The translations under genes and the position numbers were made by a program. DNA of 61,660 nt from Richelia intracellularis (lineage in GTDB: Bacteria; Cyanobacteriota; Cyanobacteriia; Cyanobacteriales; Nostocaceae). Under the pieces are notes generated by a model that was not told where the DNA came from, did no database searches, and worked only from the letters and a program-made list of their open reading frames with translations. Location of the stretch: NCBI GenBank assembly GCA_000613065.1, contig CBZS010000673.1:1-61660 (forward strand), given 5' to 3'. Each line of letters opens with the position of its first letter. Position 1 is the stretch's first letter. Shown in pieces: positions 9,521-19,090 of the stretch.

Positions 9521-9813
9521 CCATCGAAAATACAGAAATTAAAAATATCGACCACTTAGGAATAGTAGCAGGGTTAATTGATGAAATAGGAATAGTTGAA
9601 ATAATTAATTCTAAACTAGGAATAGATTCTCGTGAGAAGATTGCATCGGGGATATTAGTCAAAGCTATTTTAATTAATGGATTGGGATTTGTATCAAGAC
9701 CTTTATATTTATTCAGTCAAATTTTTGATGATAAAGGGATAAAAATGTTATTAGGAGAAGACGTGGAAAGATATTATTTAAATGATGATAAAATTGGAAT
9801 AGTCATGGATTAA
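9514..9813 (+). pseudogene. IS1634-type (DUF4277) transposase, N-terminal stub
   Basis: Residues 1-99 match the N-terminal domain of IS1634-like transposases: NIDHLGIVAGLIDEIG, LVKAILINGLGFVSRPLYLF, DDKIGIVMD. A TAA stop follows VMD, while the frame continues with LYK (the family has VMDKLY) up to the MITE at 9822. Everything after the MITE is unrelated. The gene is truncated and has a nonsense codon. It is a different sequence type from the IS1634 element at 17.3-20.3 kb. Confidence 0.75.
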
Positions 9814-9821
9814 TTATATAA

Positions 9822-9912
9822 GGCGTTGCATAAGTGCGAGATGAATTAGCGTTTGAAACCATTGATAAATAGTTGAAAATTTAGTGAAATCATCCCCTGA
9901 TTCAGCAACGCC
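9822..9912 (-). mobile_element. MITE copy 4, no target duplication
   Basis: The 91-bp element lies in reverse orientation with intact ends GGCGTTGC/GCAACGCC. The left flank (TTATATAA) and right flank (AATTTTTC) do not match. It sits at the broken edge of a transposase stub, which suggests that a deletion removed one flank after insertion. Confidence 0.85.
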
Positions 9913-10303
9913 AATTTTTCTAGTCCGATAATATTTAATATCTGTTCGCCACCCAACATGTGAACAATATCATTGAGCATATACCTCCCAGTATAGTCTG
10001 ACATAGACCTACTCCAGTCTCAATGCTTGTGAGAAAATGGAATTGAAAAGGAAGCAACAATTCCTCTGAGGTTGGCTGAAAGTATAGCTTAAACAATATC
10101 TATCTGAAAGGAATTTGTATTAATTTTTACTGCGAGTAACCCCACCAACTCAATGTCTCAATCTAAAGATTCAGCAATTTGTTCCACAGTTGCACCCAAA
10201 TTCAACATCAAGGGAACTGCTTCTAATTTACCTTCTAATTTACCTTCTTGTTTACTTTCTTGTTTACCTTCTTGTTTTGCTTCTTGGTAGACTTTGGTTT
10301 TTT

Positions 10304-10921
10304 TTACTCGCTAAATCCAAACATTTGCTCTATCTCCTTTCGACTTTTTTGGGGAAATTTGTAACCGATAATTGTTTCTATTCGTTCGATAAATTCCCGT
10401 TGTTTTTTTTCCGAGTCTATTTGTTGTTTAGGAAGATCGATTAACTCCCTGCCTTTAGTGACAGCGTTTGATTCATTCTCTACTACTAATTTAACAGTTC
10501 CAATGGCGAACGATGACGATGCTGGAAATTCAAGTTCATCTAAGTCGATGCGGGTAACTCGCCCAGATGTAAGTAATTCTGTATACTTTTCTGTTTTACC
10601 TGTGTCGATATTGCGACTGGGGTACACAATCACTGCAGGCCAATTGTTGGTAAGTTCTGCTTTATGGAGGTAAAGAAAAATTTCCGGAAATAGCCGAGAG
10701 TAGAGTTTATCATCAGGTTTAAATTGGACTTCCACGAAGTAGATAGGAGAAGATGGGTTGTTTTTGGGAAGAAACACACCATCGATAGGGAAGGCTATTT
10801 GTTTGACTTTAACGGAGGAGAAATCGTAGGTGTTGGCAGTTTCAGGGGGTTGGTTGATGAGTTCAAAGAAGATAGTAGGGAAGGTTTGAAATAAGCAGTA
10901 GAAGATTGTATCGGTTTTCAC
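10304..10921 (-). CDS. DUF2887/Rpn-family PD-(D/E)XK nuclease-like protein, C-terminal tail frameshifted
   Basis: The start is taken as the GTG at 10921 (VKTDTIFYCLFQTFPTIFFELI), the position where relatives begin; an ATG 57 bp upstream adds atypical residues. The nuclease core is visible as FPIDGVF followed by IYFVEVQFKPD, the D...ExQ pattern of this PD-(D/E)XK group. These proteins are typical of cyanobacterial accessory genomes and relate to Rpn recombination-promoting nucleases. The frame ends at EQMFGFSE, but the next frame continues with the usual Lys/Gln/Glu-rich tail (KVYQEAKQEGKQESKQEG) and VEQIAESLD to a stop at 10158. One base lost before an A-run would explain this, so the tail is truncated and the gene may be decaying. 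Confidence 0.7.
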   Translation of the reverse strand: MKTDTIFYCLFQTFPTIFFELINQPPETANTYDFSSVKVKQIAFPIDGVFLPKNNPSSPIYFVEVQFKPDDKLYSRLFPEIFLYLHKAELTNNWPAVIVYPSRNIDTGKTEKYTELLTSGRVTRIDLDELEFPASSSFAIGTVKLVVENESNAVTKGRELIDLPKQQIDSEKKQREFIERIETIIGYKFPQKSRKEIEQMFGFSE

Positions 10922-11226
10922 ACTGGTTTGTGTTGATCTGGCTGGTGCAATTTTAATTTTACAATTTAATAGGAGCAAGTAGACGATCGCGCAATTCTTG
11001 GGTAGTAAATTTCGCTTAGTTCTTTGTCATAATTGATCGCAATAATTATTTTTATTTATTCTCCACAAAGATCGAAATGTTGGGTTATATTTCGCTCTAT
11101 CCAATCTACTTACTGAACATTATTTATAGGGAATTTACCAATATAATACTAGACCAAATTATGTTAAACAGCCATTATGTCAATTTATAGATAATTAGTA
11201 GTAAATAAAAATTTGTAATTCTTCAC

Positions 11227-11255
11227 AACCCCGACTTATTTAAGAAATCGGGGTT
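11227..11255 (-). terminator. Hairpin downstream of ychF
   Basis: AACCCCGA/TCGGGGTT stem with an AT-rich loop lies about 45 bp past the ychF stop codon. The T-rich side lies on the plus strand (TTCTTGCTTTT), so as a minus-strand terminator it is imperfect. The form is common in cyanobacterial intergenic DNA. Confidence 0.45.
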
Positions 11256-11300
11256 CTTGCTTTTCATCTGTTTCTCAGTCAAATTAACGTTGACAATCAA

Positions 11301-12392
11301 TCACACATTAAAACGGAATAACATCACATCGCCTTCCTTGACAATATATTCTTTTCCTTCACTGCGAACTAAGCCTTTTTCCTTGGCTGCACCCAGGGAA
11401 CCTGAATTTACTAAATCCTCATAACCAACGGTTTCGGCGCGAATAAATCCCCGCTCAAAATCGGTATGAATTACTCCCGCCGCTTGCGGTGCAGACATTC
11501 CCGAGCGAATTGTCCAAGCACGGGTTTCTTTCTCCCCAGATGTGAAATATGTCCGCAAACCTAATAGAGTATAGGTAGCACGAATTAAGGATTTTAAGCC
11601 CCCTTCTTCTACTCCTAAAGATTCTAGGAAATCACCTCTATCTTCTTCTGGCAATTCAATTAACTCGGCTTCGACTTGAGCAGAAATAGTCACTACTTGA
11701 GCATCATCTTTGGATGCAACTGCTCTTACCTGTTCCACAAACTCATTCCCAGTCGCTAAATCATCTTCTGATACATTCGCGGCATAAATAATGGGTTTAG
11801 CAGTAAGCATTCCCAAGTGTTTAATTACCTCTATTTCCTCTTCATTTAAATCCACTTGGCGGACTGATTTACCCTCATTTAAAGCTCCAGCTAATTTCTC
11901 TAAAACAGTTAATTCAGCCTGGGATTCCTTCTTAGCACGGGCTTGCTTACGGGTGCGTTCTATGCGTTTTTCAACCTGTCCTAAATCAGCGAAAACTAAC
12001 TCTAAATTAATAGTTTCAATATCTCTTGCGGGATCTACGGAACCTGCAACGTGAATAATATCGTCATTTTCAAAACATCTTACTACGTGAACGATCGCGT
12101 CTACTTCTCGGATGTTAGATAAAAATTGGTTTCCTAACCCTTCACCCTTACTCGCACCCTTCACTAATCCTGCAATATCCACAAATTCTACTCGTGCGGG
12201 GACAGTTTGCTTGGATGCGGAAAGCTTGGATAAAACATCTAACCGTTCATCTGGTACGGAAACCACACCGACATTCGGCTCAATGGTGCAAAATGGGAAA
12301 TTTGCAGCTTCCGCTTTAGCATTAGCTACCAAAGCATTGAATAAAGTAGATTTTCCGACGTTGGGGAGTCCGACAATACCAGCTCTTAGCAT
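11301..12392 (-). CDS. ychF: Redox-regulated P-loop ATPase/GTPase YchF (Obg-like)
   Basis: YchF binds ribosomes and hydrolyses ATP rather than GTP; it takes part in translation and stress control. All family motifs are present: G1 GLPNVGKST (residues 8-16), NFPFCTIEPNVG after it, G3 DIAGLVKGASKGEGLGNQFL, the changed G4 region (YAANVSE), and the C-terminal TGS-like domain ending LRTYFTSGEKETRAW to VMLFRFNV. The 363-residue length is typical. The start ATG at 12392 gives the canonical MLRAGIVGLPNVGKS. It is monocistronic and divergent from the next gene. Confidence 0.96.
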   Translation of the reverse strand: MLRAGIVGLPNVGKSTLFNALVANAKAEAANFPFCTIEPNVGVVSVPDERLDVLSKLSASKQTVPARVEFVDIAGLVKGASKGEGLGNQFLSNIREVDAIVHVVRCFENDDIIHVAGSVDPARDIETINLELVFADLGQVEKRIERTRKQARAKKESQAELTVLEKLAGALNEGKSVRQVDLNEEEIEVIKHLGMLTAKPIIYAANVSEDDLATGNEFVEQVRAVASKDDAQVVTISAQVEAELIELPEEDRGDFLESLGVEEGGLKSLIRATYTLLGLRTYFTSGEKETRAWTIRSGMSAPQAAGVIHTDFERGFIRAETVGYEDLVNSGSLGAAKEKGLVRSEGKEYIVKEGDVMLFRFNV

Positions 12393-12692
12393 TTTAGATT
12401 TTAGATTCTAGATTTTAGATTGGGAAGCATCCCTATTTTTAAAAAACGGTTTGTAGTGGGAGGATCTTGCTCCCTACTATTCATGGAAACGGGCTTCTAC
12501 CCTATTGTTCATGTAAATGGGCTAGAAGCCCGTACTACAACAAGATAAATTTACACATTGTTGGGATACTCCCTTGAGATTGGACAATCTGAATTGTGTC
12601 CGTATAAATCAGGTTGACAAACCACTAAGGGATTAACCTAACATGAGAACTTTTTATTTTTCCTCTTTTTTTGGCGCACCGTTACTTGCACC
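12393..12692. repeat. Divergent intergenic region with repeats
   Basis: TTTTAGA heptamer repeats stand directly before the ychF start (about 12393-12420). A second structure at 12489-12533 is an 11-bp perfect inverted repeat (ACGGGCTTCTA/TAGAAGCCCGT). The region also carries the promoters of both divergent genes, but no clear -10/-35 pair was identified. Confidence 0.5.
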
Positions 12693-14222
12693 ATGAATCT
12701 TCATCCTATTATTATTCCCATGCCATTAACCTGCAATTCGGATTTTTCCCAAACAAGTACTCCTCTCTTAGATACTCTGTGGGATTCTGCTAATAAACCC
12801 CACACTGCTTTTTACACCCCTGGACATAAGTTAGGGCAAGGAATTTCACCCCGGTTAGCTACCTACTTTGGAAAAGATGTGTTCCGGGCTGATTTACCGG
12901 AATTAACAGCTTTAGATAACTTATTTTCTCCCACGGGGGTAATTCAAGCAGCACAGGAATTAGCAGCGCAAGTTTTTGGTGCTTCCCAAACATGGTTTCT
13001 AGTCAATGGTTCTACCTGTGGGGTAGAGGCGGCAATTTTGGCAAGCTGTGGTAGTGGAGATAAAATTATTTTGCCCCGGAATGTGCATTCATCGGTGATT
13101 TCTGGGTTAATTCTCTCCGGTGCAATTCCCATTTTTGTCAATCCAGAATATGACCCAGTTTTAGATATTGCCCATAGTATTACACCTCAGGGGGTAGCCG
13201 CAGCCTTAGAATTACATCCCGAAACCAAAGCAGTGATGATGGTATACCCCACCTATTATGGAGTTTGTGGAGATGTAGCTGCGATCGCAAATCTTGCCCA
13301 TGAGTATAATATACCTCTGTTGGTAGACGAGGCACACGGCGCACATTTCGCTTTTCATCAGCAACTCCCTACTACTGCTTTAGCAGCAGGTGCAGATTTA
13401 ACTGTCCAGTCTACCCATAAGGTTTTAGGTGCTATGACTCAAGCATCTATGTTACATATACAAGGGAAGAGAATAGATCGAGACAGGGTACATAAGTCAT
13501 TACAATTATTACAATCTACAAGTCCCAGTTACTTACTTTTGGCTTCCTTAGATGCTGCACGTCAGCAAATGGCTATCTGTGGGGAAGAGTTAATGTCTCG
13601 CACTTTGCAATTAGCAGCACGAGCTAGAAGTCGCATTAGCCAAATTCCCGGATTGTCAGTATTAGAAGTACCAATTTCTTATTACCCTAGTTTTGTAGCT
13701 TTAGATGGAACGCGGTTGACTGTGACCGTTTCCGAATTGGGTTTGACTGGTTTTGCAGCCGAAGAAATTTTAGACGAACAACTGGGCGTTACCTGTGAAT
13801 TTGCATCCCTGAAAAATCTTACTTTTATTATTAGTTTGGGTAACACCAAAGAAGATATTGATTATTTAGTACAAGCCTTTAGCATTCTGGCACAAGAATA
13901 CTGTCAACCAGTTGAGCAGCAAAATATGAGTCACCCTTGTGTTTATCCTATTCCTGAGGGTATTAGTAACTCTATATTGATGTTGCCCAGAGAAGCATTT
14001 TTTGCCCATACAGAAGCATTATCTATTACAAGTGAAAGAATTTGCGATCGCATTTGTGCAGAAATTGTTTGTCCTTATCCCCCAGGAATACCTATCTTAA
14101 TGCCGGGAGAGGTAATTTCTCAGTCAGCTTTGGCATACTTGCAACAAATTAAACAAATGGGAGGATTTATCAATGGTTGTACGGATACGAATTTTGAGAC
14201 AATTAAGGTGATAAAGATTTAA
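12693..14222 (+). CDS. PLP-dependent Orn/Lys/Arg decarboxylase family protein
   Basis: This fold-I PLP enzyme removes the carboxyl of a basic amino acid and feeds polyamine synthesis. The family signature FYTPGHKLGQG appears at about residues 31-40. The active-site Lys lies in VQSTHKVLGAMTQ (K243), preceded by the PLP-contact motif LLVDEAHGAHFAFH. The C-terminal decarboxylase domain includes CPYPPGIPILMPGE. Its 509 residues match the short cyanobacterial group without the wing domain of the enterobacterial enzymes. Which substrate (arginine, lysine or ornithine) it prefers cannot be told. An internal Met at 12720 is another possible start. Confidence 0.88.
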   Translation: MNLHPIIIPMPLTCNSDFSQTSTPLLDTLWDSANKPHTAFYTPGHKLGQGISPRLATYFGKDVFRADLPELTALDNLFSPTGVIQAAQELAAQVFGASQTWFLVNGSTCGVEAAILASCGSGDKIILPRNVHSSVISGLILSGAIPIFVNPEYDPVLDIAHSITPQGVAAALELHPETKAVMMVYPTYYGVCGDVAAIANLAHEYNIPLLVDEAHGAHFAFHQQLPTTALAAGADLTVQSTHKVLGAMTQASMLHIQGKRIDRDRVHKSLQLLQSTSPSYLLLASLDAARQQMAICGEELMSRTLQLAARARSRISQIPGLSVLEVPISYYPSFVALDGTRLTVTVSELGLTGFAAEEILDEQLGVTCEFASLKNLTFIISLGNTKEDIDYLVQAFSILAQEYCQPVEQQNMSHPCVYPIPEGISNSILMLPREAFFAHTEALSITSERICDRICAEIVCPYPPGIPILMPGEVISQSALAYLQQIKQMGGFINGCTDTNFETIKVIKI

Positions 14223-14339
14223 TTAGTATTGTTGTGAATACTGGGATGATTGGGGTTGATACGACAATTATGGGCGATTATGGTTGATGCTCTCTGATAA
14301 AATCATCTGGCATTTATGCAATGCCTGAATCTACAAGTG

Positions 14340-14463
14340 ATACCAAGTTGCATTTTATCATGGTAGTTGAAGTCAATGAGATTGTGACTCGGCGAGAAGT
14401 CAAGCTCCGCTCGTCTACCTCCGTTGCAATCACTGGCTACTATCTTTGAATGCAACTCAGTAT
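14340..14463. mobile_element. Possible second MITE type (124 bp, IS630-like ends)
   Basis: The sequence from ATACCAAGTTGCATT (14340) to AATGCAACTCAGTAT (14463) has 15-bp ends that are inverted repeats at 13 of 15 positions. TA stands at both borders, as expected for IS630/Tc1-type insertion. Only one copy is in the window, so this stays a candidate. It lies in the 320-bp gap after the decarboxylase gene; the rest of that gap shows nothing else. Confidence 0.35.
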
Positions 14464-14544
14464 GAATTTGGGGCTTTTATCATTCTTTGCTGATGATGGG
14501 GGGGATGGGCGATAATTAGGGAATCCCAAAATCCAAAATCTAAA

Positions 14545-15237
14545 ATGGTGTTACCATCTGCAAATTTACTCAGTTCATTTCAAGAGGCTTACCGCAATTT
14601 GGAACTGTTACCTTTGATTGAAGAAAAGGGGTTAAAACAGTTTCGGGTGGAGTACGGTGAGGATATTATTGATGAACTGATACAGCTGGTTGAAGATAGC
14701 CCCAATGCGGATGGTAAGGTAGTGTTCACGGGACATTGGGGATGTGGTAGGTCTACTTTATTAGCAGAATTTGGACGGAGAATAGAAAGATAAAATAAGT
14801 ATTTTGTGGTGTTACTTTCTATTGCTGACAGCATAGAAATGTCAGATGCTAATCATATTAATGTCCTGTTTTCTCTTGCTGTTAATTTAATGTTAGAAGC
14901 GGAAGCTCGTCAAATTGATATTCCTGCTTATACAAAAGATGCGATTAATAAATGGTTTCCTACTCGCATTCGTACAGAAGAGAATAATATTGAAAGTGAA
15001 GTTAGCAAAGATTTCAATATATTTCATTTCTTTAGTGCAAAGCTGAAGGTTTACTCAAAAGTTCGTTATGAGCTAAACCATGAGTTTGAACGTAAGGGTT
15101 CAGAGTTATTTCCCCAGTTAAATATTCTTGTCGCAGCGATTCAAGGGACTAAAAATCAAAAAAAATTAGTTGTTATTGATGATTTAGATAAACTAGATTT
15201 AGCAGTAGTCAAGAATTTATTTAAAGATAATATTTAA
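14545..15237 (+). pseudogene. P-loop ATPase pseudogene
   Basis: Codons from the ATG at 14545 read a KAP/AAA-like ATPase start (EAYRNLELLPLIEE, YGEDIIDELIQLVE) and a Walker A site HWGCGRSTLL, in which the essential Lys is Arg. A TAA stop at 14791-14793 follows RRIER. The same frame then continues with KYFVVLLSIADSIEMSDANH to a Walker B block (KKLVVIDDLDKLD) before ending at 15237 beside repetitive DNA. Relatives are longer. The nonsense codon, mutated Walker A and missing C-terminus show it is not functional. Confidence 0.8.
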
Positions 15238-15267
15238 GCCCTGTATTGACCATAATTTCGGATTAGT

Positions 15268-15399
15268 TATACAAAAGATATATAAAATACATTCAATTTT
15301 AAATATACTTAAATTCGAACAAAATAGTGATAAAATTTGACACACGAACTTGTTGGGTTAAATCAAGTAAATTAACCCAGTAGGACAGTTATTTAAAAT
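15268..15399. repeat. 132-bp repeat, copy A (copy B at 30247-30378)
   Basis: The segment starting TATACAAAAGATATATAAAA and ending AGTTATTTAAAAT occurs twice with only a few differences. Here it borders the IS1380 relic; at copy B it borders an ISKra4 element inserted at its end. It may be an IS end or a shared flank. Confidence 0.7.
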
Positions 15400-15419
15400 C
15401 AGAGAGCGCTATTACTTAT

Positions 15420-16942
15420 TAATCCAATCATCTCATTAACCAGGGCAAGGTAGTCGAGATAAACGCTCATAAATCATTGCAACGCCATTCCTTGTAAGGG
15501 CAAGCACTACTAATTGCAATTAAAACTAACACTCGTTGTTTGCAAATCGTAATCACAGCCCCTAGCTTTAATAATTTTGTGCCTATAGTTCCAATTTTTG
15601 CATTTTTTAATTCTGTATTTACTAAGCACTTTTCTCCCAGGTTATTCAGTAAAATGTAGGCAATAGCTGTAAACCATAAACGTAATTGGTTCCCCTCAAA
15701 TGTATGTGTACTTGTTCTATCACTTTGTAAATCTAATTTTTGTTCTTTGAGATAATTTTCCGGCGTTGCCTCGCGGACAGTCTTTTTGAGTATAAAGTCG
15801 CCCTGGAGGAATTTGTTTAATGGGGAGCAAAGTCACTACAAATCGACGATTGACTTCTTCATTGCTATAATCGACCTTGGCTACTACACGACGACTACGG
15901 CTCCAACTGTCTAATGTTTGATAGTCAAGAGAACAATACCAAACTGAGTTATTAACAAAGGCTGCCGCATCTTTTTTTAAATGTGCTTCTCCAGGAAATA
16001 AGCTTTTAAAAAACTCTACGATGGGTTGTATTTTTTGTGAATATTCTTGGGATGCACGATATTGAATTGGTTGCGATAGCTCGAGTAGACGAGGATTTTC
16101 AGCAAGTCCGAACACATAATCAATATCAGTTTAATCTTCACACCAAGCCATTATCTCTTCTCTGGAATAAGCACTATCCCCACGGATAAGAATTTTCACC
16201 TTTTTCCATGGAGAGCGTATTATTTTTATTACTCTTTGTAATTCTTCTAATCCCCATGCTGCCGGGTCTAAGTTGGATGCACGAAGTTTTGCCGCAAGTA
16301 AATGTTTACCACAAAAAATATAAAGGGGACCATAACAATATCCTTTGTAATACGGATTAAAGAATCTTTCTTCTTGATGACCATGAACTAAATCATCCGT
16401 CACATCTAAATCTATTATTATCTCTCGCGGTGGCTGATGATAAGATTCTAAAAATAGCTCAACTAAAAGTGTTTCTATTGCCTTAGCATCATAGTCAATA
16501 CGATGATACCGACTATTTTCTATTGAAGATACGTCTTCTGGACAATGTTCGAGACGATTTAAGGTGCTTTTCCCCGCCAAAGTCATTAATTCTTGTTCTG
16601 AGTTAATAACCTTTCCTACCGCAAGTGCGAATATTGGAGCGTGACGTAGAATTTCATGATCATTTATTATGTCTTCATAGCCCATGATTAAGCCATATAT
16701 ATATCCTTTGTGCAATTAAGTTATGAACTGTATATAAAACTTTATTGGGGTCTCGGTAATCTTTGAAACATCTTGCAAATCGTGATGTTATTTCACTTTT
16801 TCTGTCTAGTTCCGCAATGAATGTTAACTAACCCTGCATCCGATGTTACAGGCTCTCCCTTTAAATTGACTACAACTGGACATGACTTTACCTGTCCAAA
16901 TACAAACTGTTCCGGTATAGAATGATCTTTATTTGGGGTCAT
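15420..16942 (-). pseudogene. IS1380-family transposase pseudogene
   Basis: The reading starts at an ATG (16942) with MTPNKDHSIPEQFVFGQ and KSCPVVVNLKGEPVTSDAGL, the usual IS1380 N-terminus. Frameshifts and stops follow, then a long open part (16715-16131) with MGYEDIINDHEILRHAPIFA, EIIIDLDVTDDLVHGHQEE, YIFCGKHLLAAKLR and KILIRGDSAYSREEIMAW. A TAA stop, then DYVFGLAENPRLLEL, and a frameshift near 15770 before LRLWFTAIAYILLNNLGEK. The complete architecture is recognisable, but at least three lesions inactivate it. Confidence 0.88.
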
Positions 16943-17031
16943 CCTTTAAACTGCTGAGATTTTGTTGCAATATACATACATTTTGGCAGTTTTAGACCCC
17001 TCTTTTTTCATTCAATCTTGGTGATAAATCC
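16943..17031. repeat. IS1380 terminal segment, repeated at 18953-19053
   Basis: The stretch upstream of the IS1380 start (to ...CTTGGTGATAAATCC) is almost identical to a solo segment at 18953-19053, which also includes the first bases of the transposase gene. It is presumably the terminal region of the IS1380 element; the shared sequence ends at GATAAATCC in both places. Confidence 0.7.
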
Positions 17032-17032
17032 G

Positions 17033-17297
17033 GGTAAAGCACTGGAATTACAAAAAGAATTGCGTTTAGAGGAAGACTATGGAAGCAGCTTGAACAATTT
17101 AGCTTTACTCTACAAATATTAAGGGAAATACGAGCAAGCACAACCCCTCTACCAAAAAGCTTTGCTGTTAACAAAACAGCTACTGGGAGAAAACCATCCC
17201 CTATACGCAAGCAGCTTGAACAATTTAGCTTTACTCTACAAATATTAAGGGAAGTACGAACAAGCACAACCCCTCTACCAACAAGCATTGCTGTTAA
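17033..17297 (+). pseudogene. TPR (kinesin-light-chain-like) protein, 5' fragment
   Basis: The plus strand reads KALELQKELRLEEDYGSSL, then 42-codon TPR units of the NLALLYKY-GKYEQAQPLYQ type. Two units carry TAA in place of the CAA that encodes Gln in the downstream units (YKYQGKYEQ). The fragment has no start and ends at a TTAA where an IS1634-type element is inserted. The rest continues at 20285. Removing the element restores ALLLRKQLLGENH in frame. Confidence 0.75.
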
Positions 17298-17784
17298 CCC
17301 ACATTCCGCAGGTGCGAACGCAAAATGTTGTATTTTTGAAATATGAGTTTTTCAGAATCACAAATCAAAGTACAAGATATCGAGCACTTAGGCATACTGG
17401 CAGGGATTATTGATGAAATGAGTTTGGTTGATTTGTTCAACCAACTGCTTAGAACTCATCCCCAATAAATAATCAGCGCAGGCCAAGTGGTCAAAGCAAT
17501 GATTATTAATGGCTTAGGCTTTATCAGTGCACCACTATATTTATTTGAGAAGTTCTTTTAAGGGATTGCAACGGAACATTTATTGGCAGAGGGAATACAA
17601 CCAGAACATTTGAACGATGAACCCTTGGGCAGAGTCTTAGACAAACTATATGATCCAGGATTAACGGAAATTTTTATCCGAGTCCCACTATCAGCAGCAG
17701 ATAGATTTGGAGTGAAAATGGACAGCTTCCACTTGGATTCAAGTTGATTTCATGTACATGGGGATTATGGAACTGGTACTCCCG

Positions 17785-17842
17785 GATTTCTCACTTGTGA
17801 GAAAAAAACACTTGGATGAGCCAGATTTAGGATAAATTAATT
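17785..17842. repeat. 58-bp repeat, copy A (copy B at 30136-30193)
   Basis: The repeat starts with the small palindrome TTTCTCACTTGTGAGAAA and ends GATAAATTAATT. Copy B has CAAG where this copy has CTTG in the palindrome centre. In copy A an ISKra4 element follows immediately; in copy B it follows about 190 bp later. Confidence 0.7.
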
Positions 17843-17843
17843 A

Positions 17844-18942
17844 GGTGCGACTCTTTTAGTAAGACGGGGAGTGGAACTTAGACAGGTATTGGAAGAGGTG
17901 GAGGGGTATTAGAACAACGAGCTTTGAGAACTTGCTTGCTCAAAGGAATACCACTAGAGTACAAAGCCAGGTGATTGCGTTTATGTTCTTGTTGTAGATG
18001 AAGCTGCCAATACTCATCCCAATCGCCATTGATGTATAAAGAACCCAGGGGTAAAACAGCCTCAGCACCCCTCATGGTCCATCTAGCCCCAGTGATATCC
18101 ATCCTGTCTTTAATCAGGTGGCGACAAACACCCTCAATCACCCCCGTGGCGATTAATCGTCATATTTGAGGTATTTGGCATTGTTAAGTAAATATCTAGC
18201 ACAGGTATCCACGGGTTTACGTTCTTGGGGGGTGAGTTTGGGTAAAGTCGCACTCCGGCGCATACCTGGGGCAACTGAACTTGATTTACCTTCAAGGATA
18301 AGCTGTAAAGTTTGCTCTCCCAAGGATCTGCCTGTGTTGAAGTCTGAGAATAAAAGACAAATGCAGCTTTCCACAAATACTCAATCACATGGATAATATC
18401 CCTGTCTTAGTCCATGAGAGAGAATATTGCTGTGCTGGTAGATTAAACTCCCCATCCAAAGGAAATAGGGTATTTATCTTTCTTCCTCCATAACCGATTC
18501 TATTGGCGATTACTGTGCCAAATAATGTGGTCAATTTCCGCGACAATTTTTTCTTGTGTCTTCTGTTTACTGAGTCTGTGCCTGCACACTCTCCCTCTAT
18601 TTCATCTTGAGTGCGTTTATCAAAATATCTTTGTTTGTAACAACCGTGTCAATAGTTCGTATCCATTCTCAAGTAACTTACTCTCTATCTGGGAGTGTTC
18701 TAACCCACAAATGCTGTCTGAGTCTAACCAACTAACTATCTGTTCAAATAGTTCTCGTGCTTGTGACCAAAACATACCTTGATTTTATGTAGATCCTTGC
18801 ATAGGGTTTGGAACTGTTCCTGTTTTTTCACTTTTTACAAGCCAATTCCATCAAGTACATTTTTGGCTGTCAATACGACTGTGGTTGACTTGTCATTTAT
18901 TATTCTTATATAATACTCCGTCTTACTAAAAGAGTCGCAGCC
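17844..18942 (-). mobile_element. ISKra4-family element, nested copy
   Basis: The ends are inverted repeats TGCGACTCTTTTAGTAAGAC at 17846 and its complement ending near 18938. The minus-strand transposase includes [55 protein letters not shown] and a C-terminus ending TPPPLPIPV. The middle lacks part of the frame (the IATG stretch is deleted) and the N-terminal half is not open, so the copy is defective. It is inserted within the IS1634-type element. Confidence 0.85.
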
Positions 18943-18952
18943 GAATAATTTT

Positions 18953-19090
18953 TATTTGGGGTCATCGTTTAAACTGCTGAGATGATTTTGTAATATACAT
19001 ACATTTTGGCAGTTTTAGACCCCTCTTTTTTCATTCAATCTTGGTGATAAATCCTGATTGTGCTGATGATGAAGCATCAGCACAATCAGG
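18953..19090. repeat. Solo IS1380 end followed by a perfect palindrome
   Basis: 18953-19053 repeats the terminal segment found at 16943-17031. Directly at its end, CCTGATTGTGCTGATG (19053-19068) and CATCAGCACAATCAGG (19075-19090) form a perfect 16-bp inverted repeat with a 6-base loop. The right arm belongs to the IS1634 transposase frame (CADDEASAQSG). Confidence 0.6.

Noticed and set aside
10190-10444. Leu/Tyr-rich plus-strand reading frame resembling a membrane protein
   Set aside because: It is antisense to the Lys/Gln/Glu-rich tail of the Rpn-like gene; no start signal.
14545-15237. ATPase, Rpn-like nuclease and Uma2 relic as parts of a defence island
   Set aside because: The genes are scattered over 36 kb, unrelated and mostly broken; no operon or partner genes support a shared system.
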